Below are positions 8,654 through 17,469 of a stretch of 64,000 bases of DNA, one piece after another. Source of the DNA: JAEUIE01 sp046350055 (GTDB lineage: Bacteria > Planctomycetota > Planctomycetia > Gemmatales > HRBIN36); the NCBI GenBank assembly GCA_046350055.1, contig JAXMBC010000001.1, positions 3,968,001-4,032,000 on the forward strand, read 5' to 3'. How positions within the stretch are numbered: the stretch's first letter is position 1; the number at the start of each line of letters is the position of its first letter. The translations under genes and the position numbers were made by a program. The notes under the pieces are model-generated. The model had not been told where the DNA came from. It was given only the letters and a program-made list of their open reading frames with translations, and searched no databases.

Positions 8654-10792
8654 TCAGGCAGTCCGCGGTGCTCGCGGTTTGCCAGTGATGAAGTAGGCTT
8701 TCATGTAGTACATCGTGGCGATTCCCAGACCGAGCATCGCCGTGCCAAGATACTTCAGCCACAATCCTGGATCACGGCCAACGGTGAACCCGGAAAGGGC
8801 TATGGGTTTTTTCGTCGCAGGATCGACACCGGATGGACGAAATTGCGACTGATAGACTTTGTAACCACGGTGATTGAGTGGTTCATTCATGGTGATCATG
8901 AAATCGGTACCATTCAACCCTTTGTCCTGGTCGTACAGTTTGACGAAACTGGTGTAGGTAGCAGCACGGTTCGACCCTGGATCGATCTGCGATTCTGCGC
9001 GAGATAGTTCAATATCAAAGCCGAGTTTCATCACCTTGTAATTGTACCTTAACTCGATGGGCTCGCTGAATGGTTCTCCATCGTGTTTACCAGTGATTTC
9101 GACTTGCACAGTCTGCTGCATGGGTACCCAGCGTTCCACGGAATAACCCTTGCGTTCACCGTTAGTAGATTTTTTGTAAAGTGTTACGCGGCAGAGCAGG
9201 GCTGCGGGAAAATCCTGGCTTACCAGCCCAGGCCGCATCGAGACAGGCTCTACCCGCTGAGGACAGGTTTTCGCATGAGGCAGATGTTCCTCGATCAGAA
9301 AACTGGCGGCATGCTTGTCCCAGATGGAACGTGTCAATCCGGTCGCAGGGGTCGGGCCGGCGGATTCCAGCACCAACTTATTTTCCTGATCCAACAGGCT
9401 ACGATAGTAGAGTTTCTTCTCAGTCGTCTGGACGAATTGAAGCATCATCTTCAGATGAGGCTTGTCCTTCTGTGAGCCATCATAACCGTAGCGAAGATCA
9501 GGAGGGTGGTAATAGACGGCAGGTAGCCCTTCGGGAAGTTCCACCATTGGCTCCTCGAACTGATCGAGAGGACCGGGATTGCTGGAGAAGCGAGAACTTG
9601 CCAGGTACAGAACGGGTTTTCCTTTCGGTGGTATTACAGTGAATCGAACTGTAGGCATATCGGGAGTGTCATCTGCTTTGACATTGCTTCCTGTACGTGG
9701 GGAGTATTTTTCCAGCTTAACCTGCATGCCCCCTGGTACATCTGGGGTTAAGGAAACTGTCTTACCCATGTTTTCTGCAACGTTCACGCGCACTTTCTTG
9801 CCCTGGATGAGGAACACCAGTTGTCCCATCTTGCCACGTTCTGCGTCGCCTGGCGGTTTGGTGAATTCATCTACGAGTCCAGGAGGGCACTGGCCCAGAA
9901 ACTCAACCCACAGTCCAAGTGCATCCAAGGTCAGGACCGCTGATTGACCAGAATTGCGGTCTGTTGTCAGGGCGATCCATTGGGCCTTATTGTGCCCCGT
10001 TTCTTTGGTATTCAATTCAAGTTTGATTGCAGGGAATCCAAACTCCTTGTCCCTTGCAGCTTCAACTGGTTCGATGCGAGTATGAGGAAGGTGAGCAAGT
10101 GTTTCGACTCGTATGTCGTCATAGAGCATCTTGTCGACACCACGAGAAAACGGATTAGCGAGCATGGAAAGTACACGGATCAGTCCGGGAACCGCAATCG
10201 AATGACCCAGGTCTGAACCCCATGGTAGGGGGCCGGGGTTTACCGAAACAGTTTGCTGAACCTGCTGCTGTTTACCGTCCTTATCAGTTGTAACTCGATC
10301 CAGGCTCAGAATTGGTTCGTGTGTCAGGTAGACCTGATCACTACGATGGGGGGCACCGATCCGAGCACTGAATTGCTGGTTGTCAACGAGTGACATGGTG
10401 CCGTCTACACCTCCAGCGAAATTGAGCACACCTCCTGCAAGCATGGTCAAAAGGCCTACGTGTGTAATCAGGAAGCCTGTCTGGTGCTTTTTCCAGGGCC
10501 ACTTCTTCACGGCAGCAAAAAAGATGCATGTAGCCAGCAGGCTCAGTAGCAGGAGAAACCACCAGCTGTAGTAGATTAATTCCTGGGCAATGCTGTCGCT
10601 ATACCATGATTCGAGGCACGTACCGATGATCATGGCAATGAGAAAAATGAAACCTGCACTCAGGGCAAGTTGAATGGAACCTAGCGCACGGGCAACTTTC
10701 ATGAAGGGATGCACATCACTGCGCGCCGTAGTTTGGCTACGAACGGTGGGTGCAGCCTCTGGGGCGGCCTGATTATTCACTGTACTGGCCAT
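8654..10792 (-). CDS. resB: ResB-family cytochrome c biogenesis protein
   Basis: 712 residues from the ATG. Three hydrophobic segments near the N-terminus (about 35-160: LGSIQLALSAGFIFLIAMII; WWFLLLLSLLATCIFFAAV; HQTGFLITHVGLLTMLAGG) are followed by a very large periplasmic domain and a last membrane segment near the C-terminus (LKYLGTAMLGLGIATMYYMK). The final soluble part has the ResB signature LNHRGYKVYQSQF. ResB partners with CcsA, encoded 26 nt downstream, for heme delivery to c-type cytochromes. A TTG start 8 codons upstream is possible. The chosen ATG has an AGAGG unusually close to it, so the start is uncertain. Confidence 0.87.
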   Translation of the reverse strand: MASTVNNQAAPEAAPTVRSQTTARSDVHPFMKVARALGSIQLALSAGFIFLIAMIIGTCLESWYSDSIAQELIYYSWWFLLLLSLLATCIFFAAVKKWPWKKHQTGFLITHVGLLTMLAGGVLNFAGGVDGTMSLVDNQQFSARIGAPHRSDQVYLTHEPILSLDRVTTDKDGKQQQVQQTVSVNPGPLPWGSDLGHSIAVPGLIRVLSMLANPFSRGVDKMLYDDIRVETLAHLPHTRIEPVEAARDKEFGFPAIKLELNTKETGHNKAQWIALTTDRNSGQSAVLTLDALGLWVEFLGQCPPGLVDEFTKPPGDAERGKMGQLVFLIQGKKVRVNVAENMGKTVSLTPDVPGGMQVKLEKYSPRTGSNVKADDTPDMPTVRFTVIPPKGKPVLYLASSRFSSNPGPLDQFEEPMVELPEGLPAVYYHPPDLRYGYDGSQKDKPHLKMMLQFVQTTEKKLYYRSLLDQENKLVLESAGPTPATGLTRSIWDKHAASFLIEEHLPHAKTCPQRVEPVSMRPGLVSQDFPAALLCRVTLYKKSTNGERKGYSVERWVPMQQTVQVEITGKHDGEPFSEPIELRYNYKVMKLGFDIELSRAESQIDPGSNRAATYTSFVKLYDQDKGLNGTDFMITMNEPLNHRGYKVYQSQFRPSGVDPATKKPIALSGFTVGRDPGLWLKYLGTAMLGLGIATMYYMKAYFITGKPRAPRTA

Positions 10793-10962
10793 GCCTCTTT
10801 CCCAACCACAATACAAGAGCCTACAAGAACATCGGCTCGGTAGGACATGTGTATTCTACACCTCTGACCCCAGATGCATATAGCAGCTTTGGTTCAGGTA
10901 TCGTAATTCTCAAGAGTGGTAAGAAGACTTTCGAGGATTCCTAGAGGTGGGCATAGAATGCA

Positions 10963-10989
10963 ACAAGGCACACCGAAGGTGTGCCTTGT
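10963..10989. terminator. 12-bp perfect hairpin after the TIGR03000 gene
   Basis: Arms ACAAGGCACACC and GGTGTGCCTTGT with a 3-nt loop, 18 nt beyond the stop of the Cys-rich gene on the minus strand. There is no U-tract. Confidence 0.65.
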
Positions 10990-11007
10990 ATGAACTGACA
11001 ATGATAA

Positions 11008-11697
11008 CTATCGACTAGCCGTTTTCACATCTGTTGCCAGAGTGCCAAACTCTTCGCGGATTTCCATTCCCGCTTTCACGATCACGGTCTTGGTCTCGCT
11101 CTGAACGATGCCATCGCGAACCACTTCCGCTTTCATCACATAGCGATATTCCTGACCATCATCGAGATCTGGGGTCATGAATGTGCGGAAAGACTTGTCC
11201 ATCGTCTTAGTGAGTTGGCCATCGACGTAAAGCTTGGCATCGGCAGGCAAAGTGATGCTCACCTTGGCCGGTGCAGCATTATTGAGACCCACCTTCTTGG
11301 AACTGTCGGCAGGGACTGCAGGCTGCTGGTATTCATAGCTTGGGACATAATTGGATGAATGTGTGCCCGAACAGCCCGAACCGCTGCAACCATGACAGCT
11401 GTGGCCACCGTAGCAGGAACCAGTGTAGTAGTAAGCAGACCCATAGCATCCAGAGCAGGAGCCATGGCAACTGCTTCCGTAACAACCGCTGCATCCGTAG
11501 TAGCTTCCGTGGCAGGAACCATAGCAACCACTGCAGCGGCTTCCAGAGCAGCGTGACCCATAGCAACTACCGGAACAACTGCCGGAGCAGGTGCAGGAAG
11601 CATAGCTTCCAGAACAACTGCCATAGCAACTGCGTTTGTGACAATCGATCGCGGTCGTCGGTGAGGCTAACGTAGCCATCAAGACCAGGCTGTACAT
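11008..11697 (-). CDS. Secreted Cys/Gly/Ser/Tyr-rich protein with TIGR03000 planctomycete domain
   Basis: 229 residues. A short hydrophobic N-terminus (MYSLVLMATLASPTTA) suggests export. Residues about 19-115 are an irregular repeat of C-x-G-S type units (CYGSCHGSYYGCSGCYGS and variants) with some 30 cysteines. The C-terminal part (about 140-222) matches the planctomycete TIGR03000 domain: ITLPADAKLYVDGQ, RTFMTPDLDDGQEYRY, MKAEVVRDG and a closing REEFGTL. The function of the family is unknown. The Cys-rich region suggests a disulfide-crosslinked surface or matrix protein, or metal binding, but that is inference. The start has GGGAG about 8 nt upstream. Confidence 0.85.
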   Translation of the reverse strand: MYSLVLMATLASPTTAIDCHKRSCYGSCSGSYASCTCSGSCSGSCYGSRCSGSRCSGCYGSCHGSYYGCSGCYGSSCHGSCSGCYGSAYYYTGSCYGGHSCHGCSGSGCSGTHSSNYVPSYEYQQPAVPADSSKKVGLNNAAPAKVSITLPADAKLYVDGQLTKTMDKSFRTFMTPDLDDGQEYRYVMKAEVVRDGIVQSETKTVIVKAGMEIREEFGTLATDVKTASR

Positions 11698-11892
11698 CGT
11701 GCATCTCCCATGAGGTGAGTGCCTTGCTTGAGGCAGGCGACGTCCACCGTCGCGCCTCCCGAGGCTTGTCCATGGGAATGGTAAAATGGTAAAGATAGAT
11801 ATGCAATATGTTAATGGGCAAAATAGGAAGGATATTCCTCTTGCCTCTTAAGCACAAAGCGCACCGATAGTCCAAGCGTTATAACTTAACAG

Positions 11893-12654
11893 CTATTTTT
11901 TCGGACGAGGCGCGAGACGACTCTTTCGCGCGTGCAACGGGTGCGCTGCGTCAAACCGAAGAATGCGTGGCATACTCTCGGATGATGTCGCCTTTGACCG
12001 TTCGGAAACTGGTTTAAGCAACGGCAGGGTAGCGACAGGTTTACGTACTTCCTGCTGTTTCAACGTCATGGCATAAGCCAGATCATTCCACAATGTCTGT
12101 ACTGAAGTATGTGCTTTACCCAGGCGGAATTGCACTTCACGAAGACACTGTCGGGCTTCTTTTTCTTTCCCCAGTTCTACCTGGGTTACAATGTAGGTTC
12201 GCAGCACATCCAGGTTATCAGGTTCCAGCGAGCGGGCTTCTTCCAGATGATGCATGCCCTTCTTTGATTGGCCATGCTGCACAAGATACTCGCCAAGTGC
12301 CCGATGACATTCTGCGGAATCAGGTGCCAGTTTTACAGCGTGTTTCAGGTGTTTGAGTGCACTAATCTCACTTCCCTCGTCGTCTTCGTCGTGCAGATAC
12401 CCCAGCATGTGATGCAATGCAGCATCTTCAGGGTTCCCGGCGATGGCGGCGCAAACATGACGACGGGCGAGTTGATATTCTCCCTGCATCCTTAACATAT
12501 CGGCCAGCATCATGGATGCTTCCGAACGCATCGAGGCTGGAATTTCCAATTGTAAAAGTCGCTGGATCATCGACTTGGCAGCTGCAAATTGCCCCGATTT
12601 GACCAGTGTCATGCACCGTGACCAGAGCCCATCTACCATGCGCAAAGCTGCCAT
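11893..12654 (-). CDS. TPR-repeat protein
   Basis: 253 residues from the chosen ATG, which has a strong SD (GGGAGG); an in-frame extension of 38 codons upstream lacks one. About five helical tetratricopeptide units are visible, including AAAKSMIQRLLQLEIPASMR, PEDAALHHMLGYLHDEDDEG, PDSAECHRALGEYLVQHGQS and PDNLDVLRTYIVTQVELGKE. A basic tail ends ARKSRLAPRPKK. There is no signal peptide, so it is probably a cytoplasmic protein-interaction scaffold. The partner is unknown and neighbours give no functional hint. Confidence 0.8.
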   Translation of the reverse strand: MAALRMVDGLWSRCMTLVKSGQFAAAKSMIQRLLQLEIPASMRSEASMMLADMLRMQGEYQLARRHVCAAIAGNPEDAALHHMLGYLHDEDDEGSEISALKHLKHAVKLAPDSAECHRALGEYLVQHGQSKKGMHHLEEARSLEPDNLDVLRTYIVTQVELGKEKEARQCLREVQFRLGKAHTSVQTLWNDLAYAMTLKQQEVRKPVATLPLLKPVSERSKATSSESMPRILRFDAAHPLHARKSRLAPRPKK

Positions 12655-12895
12655 TTTCGAGCCTCCCTGCTCGTTGTCCCAGCCATCCTGGCTGGTCACA
12701 CTCCTTATAATGCTATTATTCGCACGATTCAAGTGAGAATCATGATCGAAAATGTGTGCCAGGGACAAATGCTTGCCTGGATTACCCAGTTTAGGGGCAT
12801 TCAGTTACTGTCGATTGCAAATGTGCGGTAATCGTTTGCAACATGTATCCACTGAGTTGTTTTGGTAGTTGTGAATCAGAGAGGATTCTTTGAAC

Positions 12896-13294
12896 TCATT
12901 TCTCTTGTTCATTTTCCATTGATTCCTCCAAGACCGATTCGCTGACAAAGATGGGAACATCTGCAGTAACGGCGACAGCGATGGCATCGCTGGGGCGGCT
13001 ATCAATTTCCACGAGGTCTGCCCCGTTTTTTACACGTATTTTTGCATAGTATGTACCATCCTGCAGGTCACTGATCATGACATCCTGGATGGTGCCGCCC
13101 AGCAGTTCAACCGCCTGACAGAGGAGATCGTGGGTGAGTGGTCTGGGGGTGGGAACGCCTTTGACGCGTCGTTCGATACTGACGACTTCGAATAGACCAA
13201 TTACGATCGGAAATATGCGGTCCCCATCGATTTCTTTGAGATAAATGACGTACTGTTCGCGTACATCATCGGTGACAATCCGCCGCAATTCCAT
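12896..13294 (-). CDS. Bifunctional nuclease (DUF151/BFN) family protein
   Basis: 132 residues from the chosen ATG. The family core is clear: IFPIVIGLFEVVSIERR, the PRPLTHDLL motif, a GGTIQDVMISDLQDGTYYA strand pair and EIDSRPSDAIAVAV, followed by VPIFVSESVLEES. Homologues are small nuclease-like proteins, some reported to cleave DNA and RNA; the physiological role in bacteria is unclear. The frame extends over 100 codons further upstream, but that extension is low-complexity and absent from the family, so MELRRIV is taken as the N-terminus. SD is not obvious. The upstream 268 bp is shared with the divergent PP2C gene and holds a palindrome. Confidence 0.85.
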   Translation of the reverse strand: MELRRIVTDDVREQYVIYLKEIDGDRIFPIVIGLFEVVSIERRVKGVPTPRPLTHDLLCQAVELLGGTIQDVMISDLQDGTYYAKIRVKNGADLVEIDSRPSDAIAVAVTADVPIFVSESVLEESMENEQEK

Positions 13295-13489
13295 GGGTAC
13301 AGGCACGGTATCTCTCGCGTCAGGTGAACACCACCATTGTCGCTGAGAGTCGCATGGAATCAATACCAACCCGCCGTAACCGCAAGGGTGAATTTCAACT
13401 GAGTTTCTGCCGTTACCCGCTGTATGAAGAAAAAACGCTCTAATTGCTTGCGTAGTGATAACCCCAAGATACACTGACCAGTGGGGGGA

Positions 13490-13513
13490 CATCGTAGCAC
13501 GAAAAATACGATG
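13490..13513. promoter_or_regulatory. Palindrome in the divergent intergenic region
   Basis: 7-bp inverted arms CATCGTA / TACGATG with a 10-nt spacer, about 50 nt upstream of the PP2C start and within the region shared with the bifunctional nuclease gene. It could be an operator or a leader hairpin; nothing identifies a regulator. Confidence 0.3.
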
Positions 13514-13562
13514 CGCCCTGGAGTTACCCTGTTGCGCCCAACCTGGGGACTGAGGTGGATCG

Positions 13563-14327
13563 ATGTCTGTGCGTTTGAAAATTGGTAAGTGTAGCCTCCT
13601 TGGCAACTACCGCGAAAACAATGAAGATGCGGTCGATGTCAAGGAGACGAAAGGTCTGACAGTGGCTATCGTTGCCGATGGCATGGGTGGCCAGGCTGCT
13701 GGTGAAAAAGCCAGCCAGATGGCTACAGAGATCATCCCTCGCGCTATCAGCAGCGAGGTGGAATCGGCAACCAGTGCTGACGACATTCGCCGCATTTTCC
13801 GCAAGTCCATTGTTCAGGCTAACGAGGAGATCATTTCTCTCGGCCAGCTGGACCGTGACTATCGCAACATGGGTACAACTGTTGTTGGTATCTCCTGGGT
13901 TCCCAGATTCCGCGACGATTGCCTTTTTGTCACTGGGGTAGGCGATAGCCGGGCTTACCTGTTGCGAGACGGCAAGATTGATCAGCTCACCATCGATCAT
14001 TCGCTGGCACAGGCACTCGTTGAAGCTGGTACCATCACCCCAGAAGAAGCTAAAGAGCATCGCTTCAAAAATGTACTCTGGAAGTACCTTGGCAGCAAGG
14101 AAGTAGGCGAAGGGCCTGAGGTCAAGACACTTTTTGTTCGTCCAGGCGACCGTATCCTCCTTTGCACAGATGGACTTTGCGGTGTAGTGCCGGATGAACG
14201 AGTTGCCAACACCATGAAAGAGCACGAAGAAACTCAGAGTTGTGCTGAGGCACTCTGTCAACTTGCGCTCGATCTTGGTTCACGAGACAATGTCTCCAGT
14301 ATTGTGCTGGATGTAATCGATGGTTAA
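13563..14327 (+). CDS. PP2C-type Ser/Thr protein phosphatase
   Basis: 254 residues, the usual length of bacterial Stp1/PrpC enzymes. Metal-binding and catalytic motifs are present in order: GNYRENNEDA (R17, E21, D22), VADGMGG (D39, G40), a GDSRAYLLRDG motif, LLCTDGL and the C-terminal SRDNVSSIVLDV. These enzymes remove phosphate from Ser/Thr using two or three Mn/Mg ions and normally oppose a Hanks-type kinase. A kinase gene starts 53 nt downstream on the same strand, so the pair probably acts on common substrates. The SD (GAGGTGG) is strong. There is no membrane segment. Confidence 0.95.
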   Translation: MSVRLKIGKCSLLGNYRENNEDAVDVKETKGLTVAIVADGMGGQAAGEKASQMATEIIPRAISSEVESATSADDIRRIFRKSIVQANEEIISLGQLDRDYRNMGTTVVGISWVPRFRDDCLFVTGVGDSRAYLLRDGKIDQLTIDHSLAQALVEAGTITPEEAKEHRFKNVLWKYLGSKEVGEGPEVKTLFVRPGDRILLCTDGLCGVVPDERVANTMKEHEETQSCAEALCQLALDLGSRDNVSSIVLDVIDG

Positions 14328-14380
14328 GTGAGGTACTGGTGCTTTTCTGCAAAGTTGATGTATAGTAGTTAAGTTGCTGC

Positions 14381-15346
14381 ATGAGCATTGTGCTAATGCA
14401 GCCAATTTCGTCCAGGCATTGGCACTTGAGCTCCAGCCCCGTTAGCTTTGATATCCGCGCAGGCACGGAGCCTATTCCTGGCTACCGACTTATCAAGCGC
14501 ATTGGTCGCGGTGGGTTCGGTGAAGTCTGGGAAGCAATCCATACCGCAGACAACACGAAGCTCGCTCTCAAGTTCCTCGACTGCAAGAATCAGCCAGCAA
14601 ATCTTGTTATAAATGAGATCAAGCTTCTCATTCAACTTCGCGACTTGAAGCACTCCAATCTGCTTCAGTTTTACAGTGTGACCACTGGCAAGAACCTCAT
14701 TATCCTGAGCATGGAACTTGCTGAAGGTAGCCTCAACGACTTGCACTACATTTATCGCACCGATCACAAGAGCCATGTACCCCCCAATGTACTCCTGAAC
14801 CTGATGTCACAGGCAGCGGAAGGACTCGACTTTATCGCACAGCAGAAAATAGCCAACGCCAGCGCACTTGTACAGCAAGGAATGCAGCACTGTGATGTCA
14901 AACCAAGTAACCTGCTGTTGCTCAATAATCAGCTCAAGATTGCTGACTTTGGCTTGTCCGGTCCGCAGATCTGGAACAGTAGGGGCAAAGCATTTGGAAC
15001 TCCACCTTATGCGCCTCCCGAACTCTATGAAGGTCGCGCGAATGCTCGAACAGATCAGTTCTCTCTCGCCGTTACATACGTAGAACTTCGCAGCGGTTAT
15101 TATCCGTTTCCAATGCCGACGGATGGCAGTTTTCCCTCCGTTGCACCAGAACTGACTATGATTCCCGAAGCTGAGCGCCCCGTGATAGCACAAGCGCTCT
15201 CCAAGCAATGGCTTAATCGTTTTAATTCGTGTCACGATTTTATCACAGCGTTGGCCTCGGTTGTGACACCAAGCGATAAGGGCTTGCCCTTTAGCCAGCG
15301 ACGCCAGTCGTCATTTACGGGACAACGCAAACCTCCTGCGATTTAA
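14381..15346 (+). CDS. Hanks-type Ser/Thr protein kinase, soluble, non-RD
   Basis: 321 residues, essentially a bare kinase domain. The glycine loop is GRGGFGEVW (42-50), the ATP lysine K64 (ALKFLD) and the helix-C glutamate E79. The catalytic loop HCDVKPSNLL has D172, K174 and N177, and DFG is at 189-191. The residue before the catalytic Asp is Cys instead of Arg, making it a non-RD kinase, which usually is not controlled by activation-loop phosphorylation. There is no transmembrane segment and no PASTA or other sensor domain, so the input must come from a partner. It sits between the PP2C gene and a rhodanese gene that starts 1 nt after its stop. SD is poor; a second ATG lies 5 codons in. 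Confidence 0.92.
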   Translation: MSIVLMQPISSRHWHLSSSPVSFDIRAGTEPIPGYRLIKRIGRGGFGEVWEAIHTADNTKLALKFLDCKNQPANLVINEIKLLIQLRDLKHSNLLQFYSVTTGKNLIILSMELAEGSLNDLHYIYRTDHKSHVPPNVLLNLMSQAAEGLDFIAQQKIANASALVQQGMQHCDVKPSNLLLLNNQLKIADFGLSGPQIWNSRGKAFGTPPYAPPELYEGRANARTDQFSLAVTYVELRSGYYPFPMPTDGSFPSVAPELTMIPEAERPVIAQALSKQWLNRFNSCHDFITALASVVTPSDKGLPFSQRRQSSFTGQRKPPAI

Positions 15347-15347
15347 C

Positions 15348-15713
15348 ATGAAACATGCACCGGGATTCCTGCAGATAGTCGCTGATGCCAAGACGCGCAT
15401 CAAAGAACTCACCGTCGCTGACGTCGCTGCCAAACTCAACGCCGGACATCGCTTTTTACTGATAGACGTCCGTGAAGAAAGTGAATGGGCGAACGGTCAC
15501 CTGCCCCAGGCAATTCACTTGGGAAAGGGAATAATCGAACGAGATATCGAAGCCAAGGTACCCAATCAGAGCGATGAGATTGTCCTCTATTGTGGTGGAG
15601 GATTTCGTTCCGCCTTGGCCGCCGACAACCTGCAAAAGATGGGATACACCAACGTTTGGTCGATGGACGGTGGATTCCGGGACTGGAAGGCTTCAGGCGG
15701 CAAAGTGGAGTAA
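15348..15713 (+). CDS. Rhodanese-like sulfurtransferase domain protein
   Basis: 121 residues, a single rhodanese domain. It shows FLLIDVREESEWANGHLPQA, then the active-site loop LYCGGGFRSA with the catalytic Cys, and ends GYTNVWSMDGGFRDWKASG. Such proteins carry a persulfide on the cysteine and move sulfur between partners, or act as redox/regulatory domains. The start follows the kinase stop by a single base, so translation is probably coupled. A link between sulfur chemistry and the kinase is inferred from position only. Confidence 0.9.
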   Translation: MKHAPGFLQIVADAKTRIKELTVADVAAKLNAGHRFLLIDVREESEWANGHLPQAIHLGKGIIERDIEAKVPNQSDEIVLYCGGGFRSALAADNLQKMGYTNVWSMDGGFRDWKASGGKVE

Positions 15714-15721
15714 CATCAGGA

Positions 15722-16234
15722 TCACGCGAGTTCTACTAATTCTGCAATTCCCGCCTCTGCTACCTGCTTGCCTGTTAGAAATCGTCCTTCGTTTATCCAC
15801 GTCCTGATGTGGTCCTTGCTCAAGTTGCCGAAGAGTTTTACCTCCAGATCAAGCAGTTCCTGCTCCAGTTCTTCGAAGTGACTGGCCCAGTGGCGTGCTT
15901 CAACACTGTCCACCCTCTTATCACTCTCCCAACGCATTCGATGAAAGAGCAGGGTGGAGTAGGGGGTAACGAACCGTTTGTGTGAAGCAGCGAAGATCAG
16001 CACTGTTGCAGAAGAACATTCTCCCAGTACATAACTGGTTACCTTCAGTTTTCGCAATCGCATCAGAGAAAGCACCGCCATGGCACCGTACACCGAACCA
16101 CCAGCGGAGTCGATGTAAAAGGCGCACTCGCTGCCAGGCTTCAATTCCAGCAGGTCGTTGATGATATCTCCCTCCCAATCATCGACATCGCCGATGAGGG
16201 AGAACTCAGGATGTCGCTTCTTCTTATGTGCCAT
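15722..16234 (-). CDS. ClpP/crotonase-fold serine protease-like protein
   Basis: 170 residues from the ATG; a longer TTG-initiated form adds 8 codons. ClpP-fold signatures are visible: FYIDSAGGSVYGAMAVLSLM, the nucleophile region LGECSSATVLIFAAS, and the catalytic-His strand STLLFHRMRW. The usual C-terminal stretch RFLTGKQVAEAGIAELV is present. The expected Asp of the Ser-His-Asp triad is not evident: aligned to E. coli ClpP, its position holds a Trp in HIRTWINEGRF. The N-terminal axial-loop sequence of true ClpP is also missing. It may be a divergent or inactive ClpP paralogue, or a SppA-like enzyme. It is divergent from the glycosyltransferase gene. Confidence 0.75.
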   Translation of the reverse strand: MAHKKKRHPEFSLIGDVDDWEGDIINDLLELKPGSECAFYIDSAGGSVYGAMAVLSLMRLRKLKVTSYVLGECSSATVLIFAASHKRFVTPYSTLLFHRMRWESDKRVDSVEARHWASHFEELEQELLDLEVKLFGNLSKDHIRTWINEGRFLTGKQVAEAGIAELVELA

Positions 16235-16312
16235 GGTCAAAGTCGTGCAAGGAAACAATCACTCTAGCAGAGCAGGGAGCAGATACAATCTTAAAGAAGC
16301 AGAGGATGCTCC

Positions 16313-17416
16313 GTGCGAGTAGCGGTGGTACACGATTGGCTTCTAGGAATGCGAGGCGGCGAGAAAGTTCTCGAAGCCCTGCTGAAGTTACTTCCTCATG
16401 CAGAAATCTTCACGTTACTTGTAGACCGCTCCAAAATATCACACACATTAGCCGAACAGACCATTCACACCAGTTGGCTCCAGTCACTTCCTGGCATACT
16501 GCATTATTACCGTAAACTGCTGCCGTGGATGCCCGGAGCCATCGAGCGGTTCAATCTCACAGGGTTTGATCTGATTATTAGTTCGAGTCACTGTGTGGCG
16601 AAGGGTGTCAATGTTCCTGCAGGGGTTCCGCACCTCTGCTATTGTCATACCCCCATGCGATATGCATGGGACCTTAAGGAACTTTATCTTGAACAGCTCT
16701 CGCCGTGGCTTCGTGGGTGGGCTCGCCGTGAATTGAATAAGCTGCAAGCCTGGGATGCGCGCACCGCTGGGCGAGTCACACAGTTCATCGCCAATGGCAA
16801 AACGGTTCAGCAGCGTATCAAGCTGGCTTATCAGTGCGACAGCATCGTTATTCATCCACCTGTCGATACGGAATTCTATCAGCGGCAACCGGCCAAACTT
16901 CGAGAAGATTTCTACCTCGTAGTATCAGCCATGGCACCGAACAAGCGCATCGACCTCGCGATCGCAGCCTGCCTCAAGCTGAATCGCAGGCTTGTCATCA
17001 TCGGCACAGGCGAAGAGGAGCGTCGCTTGCGTTCCCAGGCAAACGACCTGGTCACTTTCTTTGGTTGGGCAACGAATGAAGTGATTCGCGATCATTACCA
17101 GCGTTGCCGGGCTCTCCTTTTTCCAGGTGAAGAAGATTTCGGCATTGTGCCGCTCGAAGCACAAGCCTGCGGTACTCCAGTGATTGCGTTTGGCGTCGGC
17201 GGAGCTACGGAAACTGTTTGTCCACTCGGACAAGATCCGGAACCTACTGGTGTCTGGTTCATGGAACCGGATCCGAATTCTCTCACGCAGGCAATCTTAT
17301 CTTTTGAAAATGCTGAAATACAAGCTCAGGATTGTCGCAAACAAGCAGAGAAGTTCGGGGCCTGGGTCTTTGAAAAGAAGATGCGAGATGTATTAGCTGT
17401 GTACTTGAACACTTGA
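16313..17416 (+). CDS. GT4-family glycosyltransferase
   Basis: 367 residues, GTG start preceded by AGAGGA. The N-terminal Rossmann-like half starts MRVAVVHDWLLGMRGGEKVL, the usual acceptor-side glycine motif, and includes CYCHTPMRYAWDL. The C-terminal half has the nucleotide-sugar domain with the E-x7-E motif in EEDFGIVPLEAQACGTPV and a preceding GTGEEERRL loop. It resembles mannosyl- or rhamnosyl-transferases of O-antigen or exopolysaccharide assembly. The sugar cannot be deduced, and no polysaccharide cluster surrounds it; the next gene is a signalling phosphatase. Confidence 0.9.
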   Translation: MRVAVVHDWLLGMRGGEKVLEALLKLLPHAEIFTLLVDRSKISHTLAEQTIHTSWLQSLPGILHYYRKLLPWMPGAIERFNLTGFDLIISSSHCVAKGVNVPAGVPHLCYCHTPMRYAWDLKELYLEQLSPWLRGWARRELNKLQAWDARTAGRVTQFIANGKTVQQRIKLAYQCDSIVIHPPVDTEFYQRQPAKLREDFYLVVSAMAPNKRIDLAIAACLKLNRRLVIIGTGEEERRLRSQANDLVTFFGWATNEVIRDHYQRCRALLFPGEEDFGIVPLEAQACGTPVIAFGVGGATETVCPLGQDPEPTGVWFMEPDPNSLTQAILSFENAEIQAQDCRKQAEKFGAWVFEKKMRDVLAVYLNT

Positions 17417-17469
17417 TGCGCACCTCGATTGATTGCCCCCTACAATACTGTGACTATCGGAAATCACTT

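Noticed and set aside
11340..11675. Plus-strand frames rich in Ser, Arg and His across the Cys-rich repeat
   Set aside because: Composition is produced by the repeat DNA of the opposite-strand gene.
12896..13606. Long N-terminal extension (104 codons) of the bifunctional nuclease
   Set aside because: Not part of the family, and it would overlap the divergent PP2C start and its promoter.
13524..14261. 245-codon minus-strand frame over the PP2C gene
   Set aside because: It is antisense to a gene with complete PP2C motifs and has no family features.
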